64,000 nucleotides of DNA from Bog-473 sp963753115 (GCA_963753115.1 CAVWBB010000029.1:165166-229165), one strand, 5' to 3'. Counted from the first letter of the stretch, positions 1-9,044 are shown. A program made the numbers and translations. Notes: a model not told the origin generated them from the letters alone.

Positions 1-1
1 T

Positions 2-697
2 CGGTCCGGCAAGCTCATCATGGACGACTCCGACAACTACGGAGTCGAGATGGCCCTGCAGCTCGCCTCGGGCGAGGGCGACGAGGTCACCCTCGTCTCC
101 ATGGCCCCCGGGGGCGAGACCTCCGGCCTGCGCACCGGCCTCGCCATGGGCGCGGCCAAGGCCATCCTCGTCAGTGATGACGCGCTGGCCGGCAGCGACG
201 CGCTGGGCACTGCCCGCGTGCTGGCGGCGGCCATCGCACGGGCCAACCCGGACCTGGTCGTCATGGCCACCGAGTCGACCGACGGCTACACCGGGACCCT
301 CCCCGTGCAGGTGGCCGAGCTCATGGGCCTGCCGTCGGTCACCTTCGCCAAGGCGATCGCCGTCGACGGCAGCTCGGTCAAGGTCGAGCGCCAGACGGAA
401 GCCGGCTACGACGAGATCGTGTGCCCCCTCCCGGCCCTCGTGACCGTGACCGCCGGCGTGGTCGAGCCCCGCTACCCCTCCTTCAAGGGGATCATGGCGG
501 CCAAGTCGAAGCCGGTCGACAACCTCACGGTGGCGGACCTCGGGATCGACGCCTCGCAGGTGGGCGCGGCCGGCGCCGGCCAGGAGATCACCGACGTCTC
601 CGAGGCCGAAGCCCGCGGTGCGGGAGAGATCGTGGTGGACGAAGGCGACGGCGCACAGCGCGTCGTGGCCTTCCTCGAGCAGTTGAAGGTGGTCTGA
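2..697 (+). CDS. etfB: Electron transfer flavoprotein beta subunit (5' truncated by window edge)
   Basis: This is the beta subunit of the electron transfer flavoprotein, which carries electrons from acyl-CoA and other dehydrogenases to the respiratory chain as a heterodimer with the product of the next gene. The reading frame is open to base 2 (RSGKLI precedes the Met at base 20), and family members have about 35 more N-terminal residues, so the true start lies left of the window. The family signature PRYPSFKGIMAAK and the ESTDGYTG nucleotide-binding segment are present. One base separates its stop from etfA, so the two genes are co-transcribed. Confidence 0.95.
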   Translation, partial: RSGKLIMDDSDNYGVEMALQLASGEGDEVTLVSMAPGGETSGLRTGLAMGAAKAILVSDDALAGSDALGTARVLAAAIARANPDLVVMATESTDGYTGTLPVQVAELMGLPSVTFAKAIAVDGSSVKVERQTEAGYDEIVCPLPALVTVTAGVVEPRYPSFKGIMAAKSKPVDNLTVADLGIDASQVGAAGAGQEITDVSEAEARGAGEIVVDEGDGAQRVVAFLEQLKVV

Positions 698-698
698 G

Positions 699-1670
699 AT
701 GGCGATCGACAAGGTATGGGTGCTGGCTGAAGTCGGTGACAACGGGCCGACGCCGGTCACGCTGGAGCTGCTGACCGAGGCCCGTGCCGTGGCCTCGACG
801 GTCGAGGCCGTGGCCTGGGGTGCCGACGGCGCATCGCTGGCCGGCCCGCTCGGGGAGTACGGCGCGACCACCCTCTACGACGTCGGTGACCTGGGCGGCA
901 CGCTGCCGGGCGTCCCGGTGGCCGCCGCGCTCGCCGCGCTCATCGAAGGCGGCAACGCTCCCGACGCCATCCTCATGCCTGCCACCTACGAAGGGCGCGA
1001 CGTGGCGGGCCGGCTCTCGGCCAAGCTCGGCCGCCCGGTCCTGACCAACGTGACCGGCCTGGTCGAGAGCGGCGGCGGCCTTTCCTCCCAGCACCCCGTG
1101 TTCGGCGGGAGCCAGATCGTCACGGCGCACTTCACCGGCGCGGGTCCGGCGATCTTCGTCATCCGGGCCAAGTCGTTCGCGGCCGAGCCCTCGGGTGGCG
1201 CCGCGGCCAACGTCGTGGCAGCTCCCATCCCCGACGTCGCCGCCACGAACACGGCCAAGGTCGTCGAGCGCCACGTCGAAGAGCGCAGCGGCCCCAAGCT
1301 CGATGAGGCGGCGGTCGTCGTCTCGGGCGGCCGCGGGCTGGGCGAGGCCGCCAACTACGCGCTCATCGAGGAGCTGGCCAAGCTGCTCAAGGGCGCGGCC
1401 GGTGCCAGCCGGGCCATCGTCGACGCCGGCTGGGTGCCCTACTCGCACCAGGTGGGCCAGACCGGGAAGACCGTGAAGCCGACCGTCTACGTGGCCTGCG
1501 GGATCTCTGGTGCCACCCAGCACCTGGTCGGGATGAAGGGCTCCAAGAACATCATCGCCATCAACAAGGATCAGGAGGCGCCCATCTTCTCGGTGGCCGA
1601 CCTCGGGATCGTGGGCGACGTGCACAAGGTGCTGCCGGCGCTCATTGAGGCGCTCAAGGCCAAGGGCTGA
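699..1670 (+). CDS. etfA: Electron transfer flavoprotein alpha subunit
   Basis: This is the FAD-carrying alpha subunit that pairs with EtfB. The 323-residue length is normal for the family. The C-terminal FAD domain is clear: GGRGLGEAANYALIEELA, then a stretch with RAIVDAGWVPYSHQVGQTGK, then ACGISGATQHLVGMKGSK and IIAINKD, the standard FAD-binding blocks. The N-terminal half is the usual alpha/beta ETF fold with an LPAxYEGRD-like element (MPATYEGRDVAGRL). It begins one base after the etfB stop, so translation is probably coupled. No dehydrogenase or ETF:quinone oxidoreductase lies next to it inside the window. Confidence 0.97.
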   Translation: MAIDKVWVLAEVGDNGPTPVTLELLTEARAVASTVEAVAWGADGASLAGPLGEYGATTLYDVGDLGGTLPGVPVAAALAALIEGGNAPDAILMPATYEGRDVAGRLSAKLGRPVLTNVTGLVESGGGLSSQHPVFGGSQIVTAHFTGAGPAIFVIRAKSFAAEPSGGAAANVVAAPIPDVAATNTAKVVERHVEERSGPKLDEAAVVVSGGRGLGEAANYALIEELAKLLKGAAGASRAIVDAGWVPYSHQVGQTGKTVKPTVYVACGISGATQHLVGMKGSKNIIAINKDQEAPIFSVADLGIVGDVHKVLPALIEALKAKG

Positions 1671-1861
1671 GCCTCCTGACCCCGGGGCCCCGGGCCCCGG
1701 GCTGCCGCCCACCCGGATCGGGGCGCCGCCGGGCGGCCGCGAGCGCGTCGGGGGTGCCGACGGTGTCGCACCGGAGCCGGCCCGCGCTGTCGCGCCTGGT
1801 GTGTGCACGCTGGGAGCGGGCGAGCGGCGATACATTCGGCGCAATCCGCTGATCGCACCCG

Positions 1862-3289
1862 ATGCTCTTTCCCACAATCGACTTCGCAATCTTCTTCGCC
1901 GTCGCCTTCACGGTGAATTGGCTCCTCAACCCCCGTGCGGGCTGGTGGAAGCTGTCCATGCTCGGCCTGAGCTACGTGTTCTACGGATGGGTGGGCTGGA
2001 GCTACTGCCTGCTCCTCCTGACGACGACGGTGGTTGCCTTCGCCGGCGGGGCCTGGGTGTCGGCCACGCGCAACGAGAGGTCCCGGCGCATCGCCATGGC
2101 CGTGTCGGTCGGCCTGCTGCTGGCCATCCTCGGCTGGTTCAAGTACTTCGGCTTCGTCTCGGTCAACCTCGACAACCTGACCCACGCCATCGGGCTGGGC
2201 CGGGCTGTCCCGCTCCTGCAGGTGGGGCTGCCCATCGCCATCTCCTTCTTCACCTTCATGGCGATCAGCTACGTGGTCGACATCTACCGCCGCGAGCTCG
2301 AGCCGGCCAAGCCGCTGGACTTCGCGGTGTACATCTCCTTCTTCCCTCACCTCCTGGCCGGTCCCATCGTCCGGGGCGGCGAGCTGCTGCCCCAGATCCG
2401 CCGGCGCCGCGACGCCAATTCGGTGGACTACTCGCGGGCGTTCTGGCTGATCCTCGCCGGCTTGTTCAAGAAGGTGGTGATCTCGTCGTACGTCTCGAGC
2501 ACCATCGTGACGCCCGTCTTCACCTCGCCCACCCAGCACTCGGCGCCGGAGGCGATCTTCGCGGCATGGGGCTACGCCGTGCAGATCTACTGCGACTTCA
2601 GCGGTTACACCGACATCGCCATCGGCCTCGCCATGCTGCTCGGGTTCCGGTTCCCGCAGAACTTCGACGCGCCCTACACGGCGCGCAACCTCCAGGACTT
2701 CTGGCGGCGGTGGCACATGACGCTGTCCCGCTGGCTGCGCGACTACCTCTACATCCCGCTGGGCGGCAGCGCCAACGGCCAGGCCCAGACCCTCCGCAAC
2801 ATCATGATCACCATGGTGCTGGGCGGCCTGTGGCACGGTGCGGCGTGGACGTTCGTGGCCTGGGGGGCCCTCCAGGGGCTGGGCCAGTGCTTCGGACACG
2901 TGCGCCGGACCAGCCGGGAGCGGCGCGGGTTGCCGGGCGTGGCCGAGGGGCCGGTGCGGGCCTGGGTCCAGCGGTTCCTGACCTTCCAGTACGTCTGCCT
3001 GGGCTGGGTCTTCTTCAACGCGACCGGCATGTCGCAGGCCTTCGCCGTCCTCGGCCGAGTGTTCACGGGCTGGGGTGAGGCCTCCCCGTTGGTGACACCG
3101 CTGCTCGTCGTCACGGTGCTGGGCTCCATCGCCCTGCAGTACGTGCCCACCCTGCGCGTGGACCGCCTGCAGGCGATGTTCTCGCGTCAGAAGACTGCGG
3201 TACAGGTGGGCCTGCTCGGCTTCGCCCTGCTCGGCATCACCACGTTCGGTCCCGTGGGCGTCGCCCCCTTCATCTACTACCGCTTCTGA
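1862..3289 (+). CDS. MBOAT family membrane O-acyltransferase (AlgI/DltB/PatA-like)
   Basis: This 475-residue polytopic protein belongs to the membrane-bound O-acyltransferases, which pass acyl groups across the membrane onto extracellular polysaccharide or similar acceptors. The diagnostic block DFWRRWHMTLSRWLRDY, followed by YIPLGG and the active-site histidine in GLWHGAAWTFVAWG, is intact. About ten hydrophobic segments are visible. Its stop shares one base with the start of an SGNH-esterase gene, which suggests a two-protein O-acylation unit as in AlgI/AlgJ-type systems (inference). A -10-like TACATT lies at 1831-1836. No clear ribosome site precedes the ATG. The acceptor cannot be told from the sequence. 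Confidence 0.92.
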   Translation: MLFPTIDFAIFFAVAFTVNWLLNPRAGWWKLSMLGLSYVFYGWVGWSYCLLLLTTTVVAFAGGAWVSATRNERSRRIAMAVSVGLLLAILGWFKYFGFVSVNLDNLTHAIGLGRAVPLLQVGLPIAISFFTFMAISYVVDIYRRELEPAKPLDFAVYISFFPHLLAGPIVRGGELLPQIRRRRDANSVDYSRAFWLILAGLFKKVVISSYVSSTIVTPVFTSPTQHSAPEAIFAAWGYAVQIYCDFSGYTDIAIGLAMLLGFRFPQNFDAPYTARNLQDFWRRWHMTLSRWLRDYLYIPLGGSANGQAQTLRNIMITMVLGGLWHGAAWTFVAWGALQGLGQCFGHVRRTSRERRGLPGVAEGPVRAWVQRFLTFQYVCLGWVFFNATGMSQAFAVLGRVFTGWGEASPLVTPLLVVTVLGSIALQYVPTLRVDRLQAMFSRQKTAVQVGLLGFALLGITTFGPVGVAPFIYYRF

Positions 3290-4392
3290 TGAGCGACGCC
3301 CGGACGCCACCGCACCACGTGGACTGGGAGTCCCAGTCGGAGTTCGCGTCGCACCCCCACGCCGAACTGGCGGCGCCCGATGACGGGCGGGTGCGCCTGC
3401 CGTGGACACGTGTCCTCTTTCTCGCCGCTGCTGCCTTCGGGGTGTGGTTCCTGCTGTTCGCCCCGACGCTGCAGCACAACGCGCAGGTGTCGCCCGTCGG
3501 CACCCGACGCACCATCAGCCTCGACGTGACCGGTCCGGTGGCCGCGCTCAGCCGCGGGTTGCAGCTCTCCCACATCGTCTCGATCACCGGCCGCTCGAAC
3601 CGCCTGCCCGGCGGGACGGTCGGGCTGGTCACCTCGGGCCCGCCCCCGCCCACCACGACGCCCACGACGACGCCGACCACCACACCCGGGAGCAAGGCGG
3701 GAACGGCCGCCACGACACCGACGACCGCACCGCCCGACCCCAAGATGCCGACCGCGGCTGCACCCCTGCGAGTCCTGATCGTGGGTGACTCCATCGGGCT
3801 CGACCTGGGCGGCCCGTTGCAGGCCAACCTCGCCGGCACGGGCGTCATCAACGCCGCGCTCGACGCCCGTGAGAGCACGGGGCTGACGCGGCCCGACTAC
3901 TTCAACTGGCCGGCCGAGCTGACGTCGGACATCGCGAAGGCGCAGCCGCAGGTCGTCGTCGTCATGATCGGGGCCAACGACGCCCAGGACTTCCTCGGTC
4001 CGCCCGACGTGCCCTACACGTCACCCCAGTGGAATGCGCTGTACTCGCAACGGGTGGCCCAGTTCATGAAGATCGCCCAGAGCGGCGGGGCCACGGTGGT
4101 GTGGGTCGGCATGCCACCGATGCAGAACGCCGGCCTCAACGCGCAGATGTCGGACGTCAACGCCGTCGTGCAGCAGCAGGCGGCGGCGGCCAAGCCGCCC
4201 GTGACCTACCTCAGCACCGACCGTTCGCTGGGGACGGCGCAGGGGGGCTACACGGCCTTCATCACGAACGGGGCCGGCCAGGTCGTGAACGTGCGCACCC
4301 CGGACGGCACGCACCTGACCCCGGGCGGGGGGCAGGTGCTGGCCCAGCAGGTCGTGGGTGAGCTGCAGACGCTCGGCTACCACATCCCCTGA
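3289..4392 (+). CDS. Membrane-anchored SGNH/GDSL hydrolase (DUF459-like)
   Basis: This is a predicted extracytoplasmic esterase or acyltransferase of the SGNH fold. Residues about 43-60 form one membrane segment (VLFLAAAAFGVWFLLFAP). Then comes an ectodomain with a Thr/Pro-rich linker (repeats of TTTP around residues 120-145), and a catalytic domain with block I IVGDSIGLDL (Ser), block III GANDAQDF (Asn) and the DGTHLTPGG Asp/His pair. The ATG overlaps the stop of the MBOAT gene (sequence TGATG), so the two are translationally coupled and probably act on the same acylated product. Its 3' end overlaps the convergent TauE-like gene by 16 bases. Confidence 0.9.
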   Translation: MSDARTPPHHVDWESQSEFASHPHAELAAPDDGRVRLPWTRVLFLAAAAFGVWFLLFAPTLQHNAQVSPVGTRRTISLDVTGPVAALSRGLQLSHIVSITGRSNRLPGGTVGLVTSGPPPPTTTPTTTPTTTPGSKAGTAATTPTTAPPDPKMPTAAAPLRVLIVGDSIGLDLGGPLQANLAGTGVINAALDARESTGLTRPDYFNWPAELTSDIAKAQPQVVVVMIGANDAQDFLGPPDVPYTSPQWNALYSQRVAQFMKIAQSGGATVVWVGMPPMQNAGLNAQMSDVNAVVQQQAAAAKPPVTYLSTDRSLGTAQGGYTAFITNGAGQVVNVRTPDGTHLTPGGGQVLAQQVVGELQTLGYHIP

Positions 4393-5387
4393 CGCGCCCT
4401 CGGCCGCCGTTCGGCCGCTCTTGCTTCAGGGCAGGGGTGCCGCCGAGTTCCGGGCAGCGTCGGTCCCGGCGGGCTCCGTCGACACCGGCGACACCTGGCG
4501 ACACTCGGCAACCCGAGCCCGGCCCTCCGCGGGCGGATGTAGGCGAGCCACACCGCGCCCACCGCCACCAGCGCGGCGCCGAGGGTCCAGCCGAGCGCGG
4601 TGGTGCTCAGCCCGACGTACTTGAGCCCCGAGGCGAAGATCACGAAGGTGATGACCGGCCGTATGTAGCGGTCGGGTGCCCGCGACGAGATCAACGACCC
4701 GACCAGGACGGCGGGCACACTGCCCAGCACGATGGACGTCGTCACCGAGAATTCGACGTGACCGAAGGCCAGTGCGCCCAGCGCGGCGGCCAGCGTCAGC
4801 GGGACGGCCTGGGTCAGATCGGTGCCGACGAGCTGGTTGGCTCCCAGCACCGGGTACAAGAAGAGGAGCAGCACGATCATCAGCGACCCGGATCCGACCG
4901 ATGTCACGCCCACCACGAATCCCCCGAGCACACCGATGGCCACGGTGGGGAGAGGCCGCACCACCACCTCGCCGATGACGCCGTGGCGACTCTTCCCGGA
5001 GCGCTGGTCCAGCCCGTAACGAAGGACCATGGCGAAGGCGCCGAGGAGGAGCGCGGCCCCCAAGAAGGTCTCCACGTTGGTTTCGGCGCCGTCGGAGTTG
5101 CCGAACAAATGGAGGACGTAGGCGCCGAGAAACGCCGCGGGCACCGAGCCGAGCACCATCCACCCCACGAGCGAGTAGTTCACTGTCTTCTTGGTCATGT
5201 GGACGATCGCGCCCACGGGGCGCATGAGCACGGCCGCCACGAGGTCGCTCGAAATGGCGGTGGACGGCTTGACGCCGAAGAACAGGATCAGCATCGGCGT
5301 CATCAGCGCGCCGCCGCCGGCGCCCGTCATCCCCACGAGGAAGCCGACGACGGCGCTTCCGAGGACGATGTACGGGTCGATCGACAT
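4377..5387 (-). CDS. TauE/SafE family sulfite/organic anion exporter-like permease
   Basis: This is a membrane protein of the TauE/SafE (DUF81) family, linked elsewhere to export of sulfite and sulfonate breakdown products. The N-terminal repeat begins GFLVGMTGAGGGALMTPML, the second half-repeat GFVVGVTSVGSGSLMIVLLL, both typical. About eight membrane segments are visible. The last 50 or so residues after YIRPRR are Arg/Pro-rich and unlike the family, and run into the convergent esterase gene. Another frame would end at 4426, so a small frame error near the end is possible. A GGAG motif precedes the ATG. An AT-rich patch with TATTAT (minus strand of 5453-5458) is a likely -10 region. Confidence 0.85.
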   Translation of the reverse strand: MSIDPYIVLGSAVVGFLVGMTGAGGGALMTPMLILFFGVKPSTAISSDLVAAVLMRPVGAIVHMTKKTVNYSLVGWMVLGSVPAAFLGAYVLHLFGNSDGAETNVETFLGAALLLGAFAMVLRYGLDQRSGKSRHGVIGEVVVRPLPTVAIGVLGGFVVGVTSVGSGSLMIVLLLFLYPVLGANQLVGTDLTQAVPLTLAAALGALAFGHVEFSVTTSIVLGSVPAVLVGSLISSRAPDRYIRPVITFVIFASGLKYVGLSTTALGWTLGAALVAVGAVWLAYIRPRRAGLGLPSVARCRRCRRSPPGPTLPGTRRHPCPEARAAERRPRARQGMW

Positions 5388-5525
5388 GGCAGCTCCGGTG
5401 GTCTCGACCGGGTGACGGGATGTCTCCCGAAGCGATGGATGAGAGCGAATTAATAATACCTATGAGTCAGGTCGTCTATTCGGCGCCGCCCTGGCCTCGG
5501 TGTTCGCGATCCTGGTCGGGCCTGC

Positions 5526-6236
5526 TCAGACGAGCGGCCAGGGGTAGGGCGGCCACTCCCCGTCGTCGAGGAGCTCGGGCAGGGCGCGCAGGCTGAGGAG
5601 CCAGCCCACCCGGTCCATGGTGGCGGCCAGCTCGGGTGGCGCGAGCAGGTCGCAGAGCGCGGCCGGGGGCCCGTCGTGAGCCAGTCGCTCGAGATCCGCC
5701 TCGACTCCGGCGTCGAGCGGGTCCCCGCCGAAGTCCCAGATCACCGTGCGCAGCTTGTCCTCGCAGTTGAAGCACAGCCCGTTGTCGATGGCCCACAGGC
5801 GGTCCTCGGCGAGGAGCACATGGCCGCTCTTGCGGTCGGCGTTGTTGGCCACGACGTCGAACGCGCCCAGCCGCCTGAGCGCGGGGTGCCACTTGGGCTC
5901 GTCGCGGAGGGTGAAGTAGTGCGAGGTGCCGTCCTCGTGGACGAAGCGTTGCACCGAGCCCTCACCGAAGGGGCCTTCACGCCGCTGGACCGTCTCGGGG
6001 ACGAGGCCCCAGCCGAGCGCCTCGGAGAGCACGTAGGCGCCGACCTCGCGCCGGAACAGACCACCGGGGAAATCCCACAACGGCCGCTCGCCCTTGAAGG
6101 GTTTGTAGACGGCGAGGAGCTCCTCGCCGTCGAGCCGGCACGTGACGAGCAACGTCGCGTTGGAACTCCCGGCGATTCGCCCGTGGACCTCCATGTCACC
6201 CTCGGTGAGGACGCGCTCGACCTCGACGTCGGACAC
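5526..6236 (-). CDS. SCO1664 family protein (PI3/4-kinase-like fold)
   Basis: This conserved actinobacterial protein has unknown function and an ATP-grasp/lipid-kinase-like core. Visible features are LAVYKPFKGERPLWDFPGG (nucleotide-binding lysine region), the catalytic-loop-like FDVVANNADRKSGHVLL and the metal-site-like WAIDNGLCFN. I chose the GTG at 6236 (VSDVEVERVL), giving 236 residues, because the open frame further upstream lies inside the DUF3090 gene and reads as Arg-rich nonsense. It sits five bases after the DUF3090 stop, third in an operon with the MSMEG_4193-type phosphatase. The same trio occurs in mycobacteria and Streptomyces (recalled). Confidence 0.88.
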   Translation of the reverse strand: MSDVEVERVLTEGDMEVHGRIAGSSNATLLVTCRLDGEELLAVYKPFKGERPLWDFPGGLFRREVGAYVLSEALGWGLVPETVQRREGPFGEGSVQRFVHEDGTSHYFTLRDEPKWHPALRRLGAFDVVANNADRKSGHVLLAEDRLWAIDNGLCFNCEDKLRTVIWDFGGDPLDAGVEADLERLAHDGPPAALCDLLAPPELAATMDRVGWLLSLRALPELLDDGEWPPYPWPLV

Positions 6237-6241
6237 TGCAG

Positions 6242-6769
6242 CTAGGTCACCGGTGGCCGGTGCCCGTTCGTGCGCGGGCAGTCGTGGCCGGCCGGATCGA
6301 GCGGGAGCGAGCAGAGTGGGCAGGGCGGGCGCCCCGCCTCCACCAGCCGGGTGGCGTGGATGGCGAACGCGGCCGCCTGCTCGCGGGTCAGTGCCACGCG
6401 GAGCACGTGCCCGCTCTCCATGCCACCGTCGTCTTCGTCTTCGTCCTCGTCTTCGTCGCCGACTTCTTCGAGCACCACAATGACGCGATCGAGCTCCTCG
6501 TCGTAGGAGACGCCGATGGTCCCCACGACCCACTCGAAGTCCTCGGTGCCGTAGAACTGGAGGTCGTCGGGCAGGTGTCCGGGCCGTCCCAGTTCCTTGA
6601 CGATGCGCCCGAGATACCCGGCGAGCACCGCCACCTGTTGCTTCTCCACCTTGACCGTCGTCTCGGACAGGCCCTGGCGGCAGTAGAAGAGGAAGAGTCG
6701 CTGCCCCACCTCGCCGACGACGCCGACCGTGCAGTGGTCGGGCGCGTCGAAGTCGTACTCGTCGCTCAT
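6242..6769 (-). CDS. DUF3090 domain-containing protein
   Basis: This 175-residue protein belongs to the actinobacterial DUF3090 family, whose function is unknown. It opens MSDEYDFDAPDHCTVG and continues with GQRLFLFYCRQG and the lysine-containing TVKVEKQQVAVLA, and has an acidic run (DEDEDEDEDD, around residues 105-116). The C-terminus carries a small zinc-ribbon-like element, CPLCSLPLDPAGHDCP. Its ATG overlaps the stop of the upstream phosphatase gene in an ATGA, and the SCO1664-family gene follows after five bases, so the three form one operon. Recognition of the family is firm; any role is not. Confidence 0.9.
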   Translation of the reverse strand: MSDEYDFDAPDHCTVGVVGEVGQRLFLFYCRQGLSETTVKVEKQQVAVLAGYLGRIVKELGRPGHLPDDLQFYGTEDFEWVVGTIGVSYDEELDRVIVVLEEVGDEDEDEDEDDGGMESGHVLRVALTREQAAAFAIHATRLVEAGRPPCPLCSLPLDPAGHDCPRTNGHRPPVT

Positions 6770-7452
6770 GACAGCGCCAGTTCGTTCAACTCGCCCGTCG
6801 AGTTCGTGCACAGCACCACGGGGCCGCCGGCAGTGAAGAGGAGGGCCGAGATGGAACAGGGCGAGATGACCAGCCGCTGCATGAGGTCGAGCGGCATCCC
6901 GGCCGCCGCCGCCACAATCGCCTTGATCGGGTCCGCGTGCGACACGGCGACGATCGTCTGGCCGGGGTGCTCGGCCACCAGGCCGAGGACGGTGTCCATG
7001 GAGCGCACCGACATCTCGGCGAAGGACTCCCCGCCGGGAAAGCGGAACCCGCTGGGCCAGCGCTGCACCGTGGGCCACTCCGGGGCCTTGTACAAGCGGG
7101 CGAGCGGCTTCTCGGTCCAGTCGCCGACGTCGACCTCCACGAGGCCGGGCGCGCTGCGCACTCGCAAGCCGAGCGCCTTGGCGATGGGAGCTGCCGTCTC
7201 GCGGGTGCGCTCCAGCGGTGAGGCGTAGACGGCAGTCGGAGCCTTGGTCAGGGCGCCGATGCGCTCCGCCGCCGCGGCAGCCTGCGCATGGCCCTTCTCG
7301 GCGAGATGCAGCCCGCTGGCCTGCCCGGGAAGCATCTTCCCCGTGGTGGGGGTGACGCCGTGGCGGACCAGGAGGACGACGGTGGCCCGAGGAGCCTTGC
7401 GGCCACGTCGGGTCGGCGTGCGTGCGGAGGCGGAACGGGCGGTCGGGGACAC
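6766..7452 (-). CDS. Histidine phosphatase family protein, MSMEG_4193 type
   Basis: This is a phosphoglycerate-mutase-like histidine phosphatase. The catalytic RHG motif is in VVLLVRHGVTPTTG, followed by ASPLERTRETA (second phosphate-binding Arg), the acid residue in VEVDVGDWTEKPL and the second catalytic His in IVAVSHADPIKAI. I chose the GTG at 7452: a TACGAT hexamer lies 8 bases upstream on this strand (7461-7466), the leaderless layout. The open frame extends to 7497 but overlaps the divergent glycosylase promoter. First gene of the phosphatase-DUF3090-SCO1664 operon. The natural substrate is unknown. Confidence 0.88.
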   Translation of the reverse strand: MSPTARSASARTPTRRGRKAPRATVVLLVRHGVTPTTGKMLPGQASGLHLAEKGHAQAAAAAERIGALTKAPTAVYASPLERTRETAAPIAKALGLRVRSAPGLVEVDVGDWTEKPLARLYKAPEWPTVQRWPSGFRFPGGESFAEMSVRSMDTVLGLVAEHPGQTIVAVSHADPIKAIVAAAAGMPLDLMQRLVISPCSISALLFTAGGPVVLCTNSTGELNELALS

Positions 7453-7477
7453 GGTCGTCCATCGTAGGCTCTGCGCC

Positions 7478-8185
7478 GTGACGTCCAACCGGGGCACCGG
7501 CGACTCGCTCGCCGCCGTGCAGCGGGACGTGGGAGCCTGCCGGCGCTGCCCACGACTGGTGAACTGGCGTGAAGAAGTCGCGCGTACGGGCCGGGCGTCC
7601 TACGCCGGGCAGGTCTACTGGGGCCGCGGCGTGCCGGGTTTCGGCGACCCCCGGGCATCGCTGCTGCTGGTCGGCTTGGCGCCGGCGGCGCACGGCGCCA
7701 ACCGGACCGGTCGGATGTTCACCGGGGACCGGTCGGGCGACTGGCTCTTCGCCGCCCTCTACCGGGCGGGCTTCGCATCGCAACCCACCAGCGCGTGGCG
7801 CGACGACGGCCTCGAGCTCTCCGACGCATACATCACGGCCACGGTGCACTGCGCGCCACCGGCCAACAAGCCCACTCCCGCTGAGCGTGATGCCTGCGAG
7901 CCGTATCTCGCCCGCGAGCTTGCGCTGCTGGACCAAACCGTGGTCGTCGTCGCGCTGGGGCAGTTCGCCTGGCAGGCGATCGCCACCCACTACGGCCTCC
8001 GCCCCCGACCGAGGTTCGGGCATCTGGCCGAGAGCGATCTGCCGGGTGGCGTGACCCTCCTCGGTTCGTACCACCCGAGCCAGCAGAACACGTTCACCGG
8101 CAAGCTCACCGTGCCGATGTTCGACGCCGTGTTCACCCGGGCCCGCGAGCTGATCACTGCGTCCGGTCAGGAGACGAGGTCGTAG
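7478..8185 (+). CDS. Uracil-DNA glycosylase, family 5-like (UdgB)
   Basis: This enzyme excises uracil and other deaminated bases from DNA. The N-terminal iron-sulfur cysteines CRRCPRL match the family 4/5 pattern, and further cysteines follow (VHCAPP and RDACEPYL). Motif A reads LLLVGLAPAAHGANRTG, where the family 5 form GLAPA lacks the usual catalytic acid, and the second motif is LLGSYHPSQQNTFTG. The GTG start at 7478 (VTSNRGTGDS, 235 residues) is chosen because TAGGCT at 7465-7470 leaves a 7-base gap, typical of leaderless genes. It is divergent from the phosphatase operon with overlapping promoters, and its tail overlaps the next gene by 19 bases. Confidence 0.9.
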   Translation: MTSNRGTGDSLAAVQRDVGACRRCPRLVNWREEVARTGRASYAGQVYWGRGVPGFGDPRASLLLVGLAPAAHGANRTGRMFTGDRSGDWLFAALYRAGFASQPTSAWRDDGLELSDAYITATVHCAPPANKPTPAERDACEPYLARELALLDQTVVVVALGQFAWQAIATHYGLRPRPRFGHLAESDLPGGVTLLGSYHPSQQNTFTGKLTVPMFDAVFTRARELITASGQETRS

Positions 8186-8970
8186 AGGAGGCGGAAGAAG
8201 CGGATGCGCCCGGGCTCGGGGGTGACGCCGTAGCTCTCGTAGAACAGTGGCTCCAGGTCCTCACCGAAGTTCCAGCCGACGCTCCACGCTCCCGTCGCGA
8301 CGTCCCACCAGCGATCCGCGGCGCCGAGCTCGCCGAGGTCGACATACCCGGTCACCCGGCCCTCTTCGAGCAACACGTTGGGCGGGCAGTAGTCGCCGTG
8401 GCACACGACGAGGTCCTCCTCGTCCGGGGCCGTTGCCTCCAGTTCGGCCAGCGCCGCTTCGGGGGTCAGGTGGGCGTGCTCGGGGTGGAAGCCGGCGGGG
8501 TCGATGTCCGCCCTCGCCACGCGGTCCTCGACGTGGGCCAACGCGCGCGCCAGGTCGAATCGGAATGGGCACCACTCCTCGCCGACCGACTCGTGAAACG
8601 CGCGCAAGCCCCGTCCGAGCGCCCGGACCAGGGAGGGGAGATCGCCCTGCCACGCCGGCTGGGTGGCGTCCCGCCCGGGGAGCGCCTCGGTCATCAAAAT
8701 GATCGTGCCGCCGATGTCATCCAACGAGACGACGACGGGGACCGGGAGGTAGGCGGCGGCCCAGACCATGCGCTCCGACTCGCCGCGGAGCGTGGGGTAG
8801 CGGCTGCCGGCGAGCGCACCGGTTGCCACCTTGGCGTAGCGCACGGCGCCGGCCGGGCTGGTGAGGCGCCACGTGGTCAGGTCCCCGACGAGACGGTAGG
8901 CCAAGACCGCCGTCCAGCCCGGGGCGATCTGCTCGAGTTCGGGCGGCGGCGTGGGCGCGGGCGCGTGCAC
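8167..8970 (-). CDS. Aminoglycoside 3'-phosphotransferase-like kinase
   Basis: This 267-residue small-molecule kinase has the APH(3') fold. The catalytic loop VVCHGDYCPPNVLLEEG and the following YVDLGELGAADRWWDVA closely follow the APH(3') pattern HGDxCxPN...DxGRxGxADRxxDxA, including the Mg-binding Asp. The ATP-site lysine is probably in RYAKVATG. I chose the GTG at 8970: TACCCT (8977-8982, minus strand) lies 6 bases upstream. Chromosomal homologues of this fold are not always resistance enzymes, so I would not call resistance from sequence alone. It converges on the uracil-DNA glycosylase gene. Confidence 0.85.
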   Translation of the reverse strand: MHAPAPTPPPELEQIAPGWTAVLAYRLVGDLTTWRLTSPAGAVRYAKVATGALAGSRYPTLRGESERMVWAAAYLPVPVVVSLDDIGGTIILMTEALPGRDATQPAWQGDLPSLVRALGRGLRAFHESVGEEWCPFRFDLARALAHVEDRVARADIDPAGFHPEHAHLTPEAALAELEATAPDEEDLVVCHGDYCPPNVLLEEGRVTGYVDLGELGAADRWWDVATGAWSVGWNFGEDLEPLFYESYGVTPEPGRIRFFRLLYDLVS

Positions 8971-9044
8971 CGGTGCAGGGTACGGCGTCCGGAGCCCACC
9001 AGTGCCAACGGCTACCGTCTCGGCGACACCGCAGGGAGGATGGA

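Noticed and set aside
588..1889. Long minus-strand open frame opposite etfA and the intergenic region
   Set aside because: High-GC shadow frame, Arg/Gly-rich, opposite a certain etfA gene, no ribosome site or family.
8167..8970. Antibiotic-resistance gene call for the APH-like kinase
   Set aside because: Only fold-level motifs are seen; chromosomal context and lack of mobile elements give no support for resistance.
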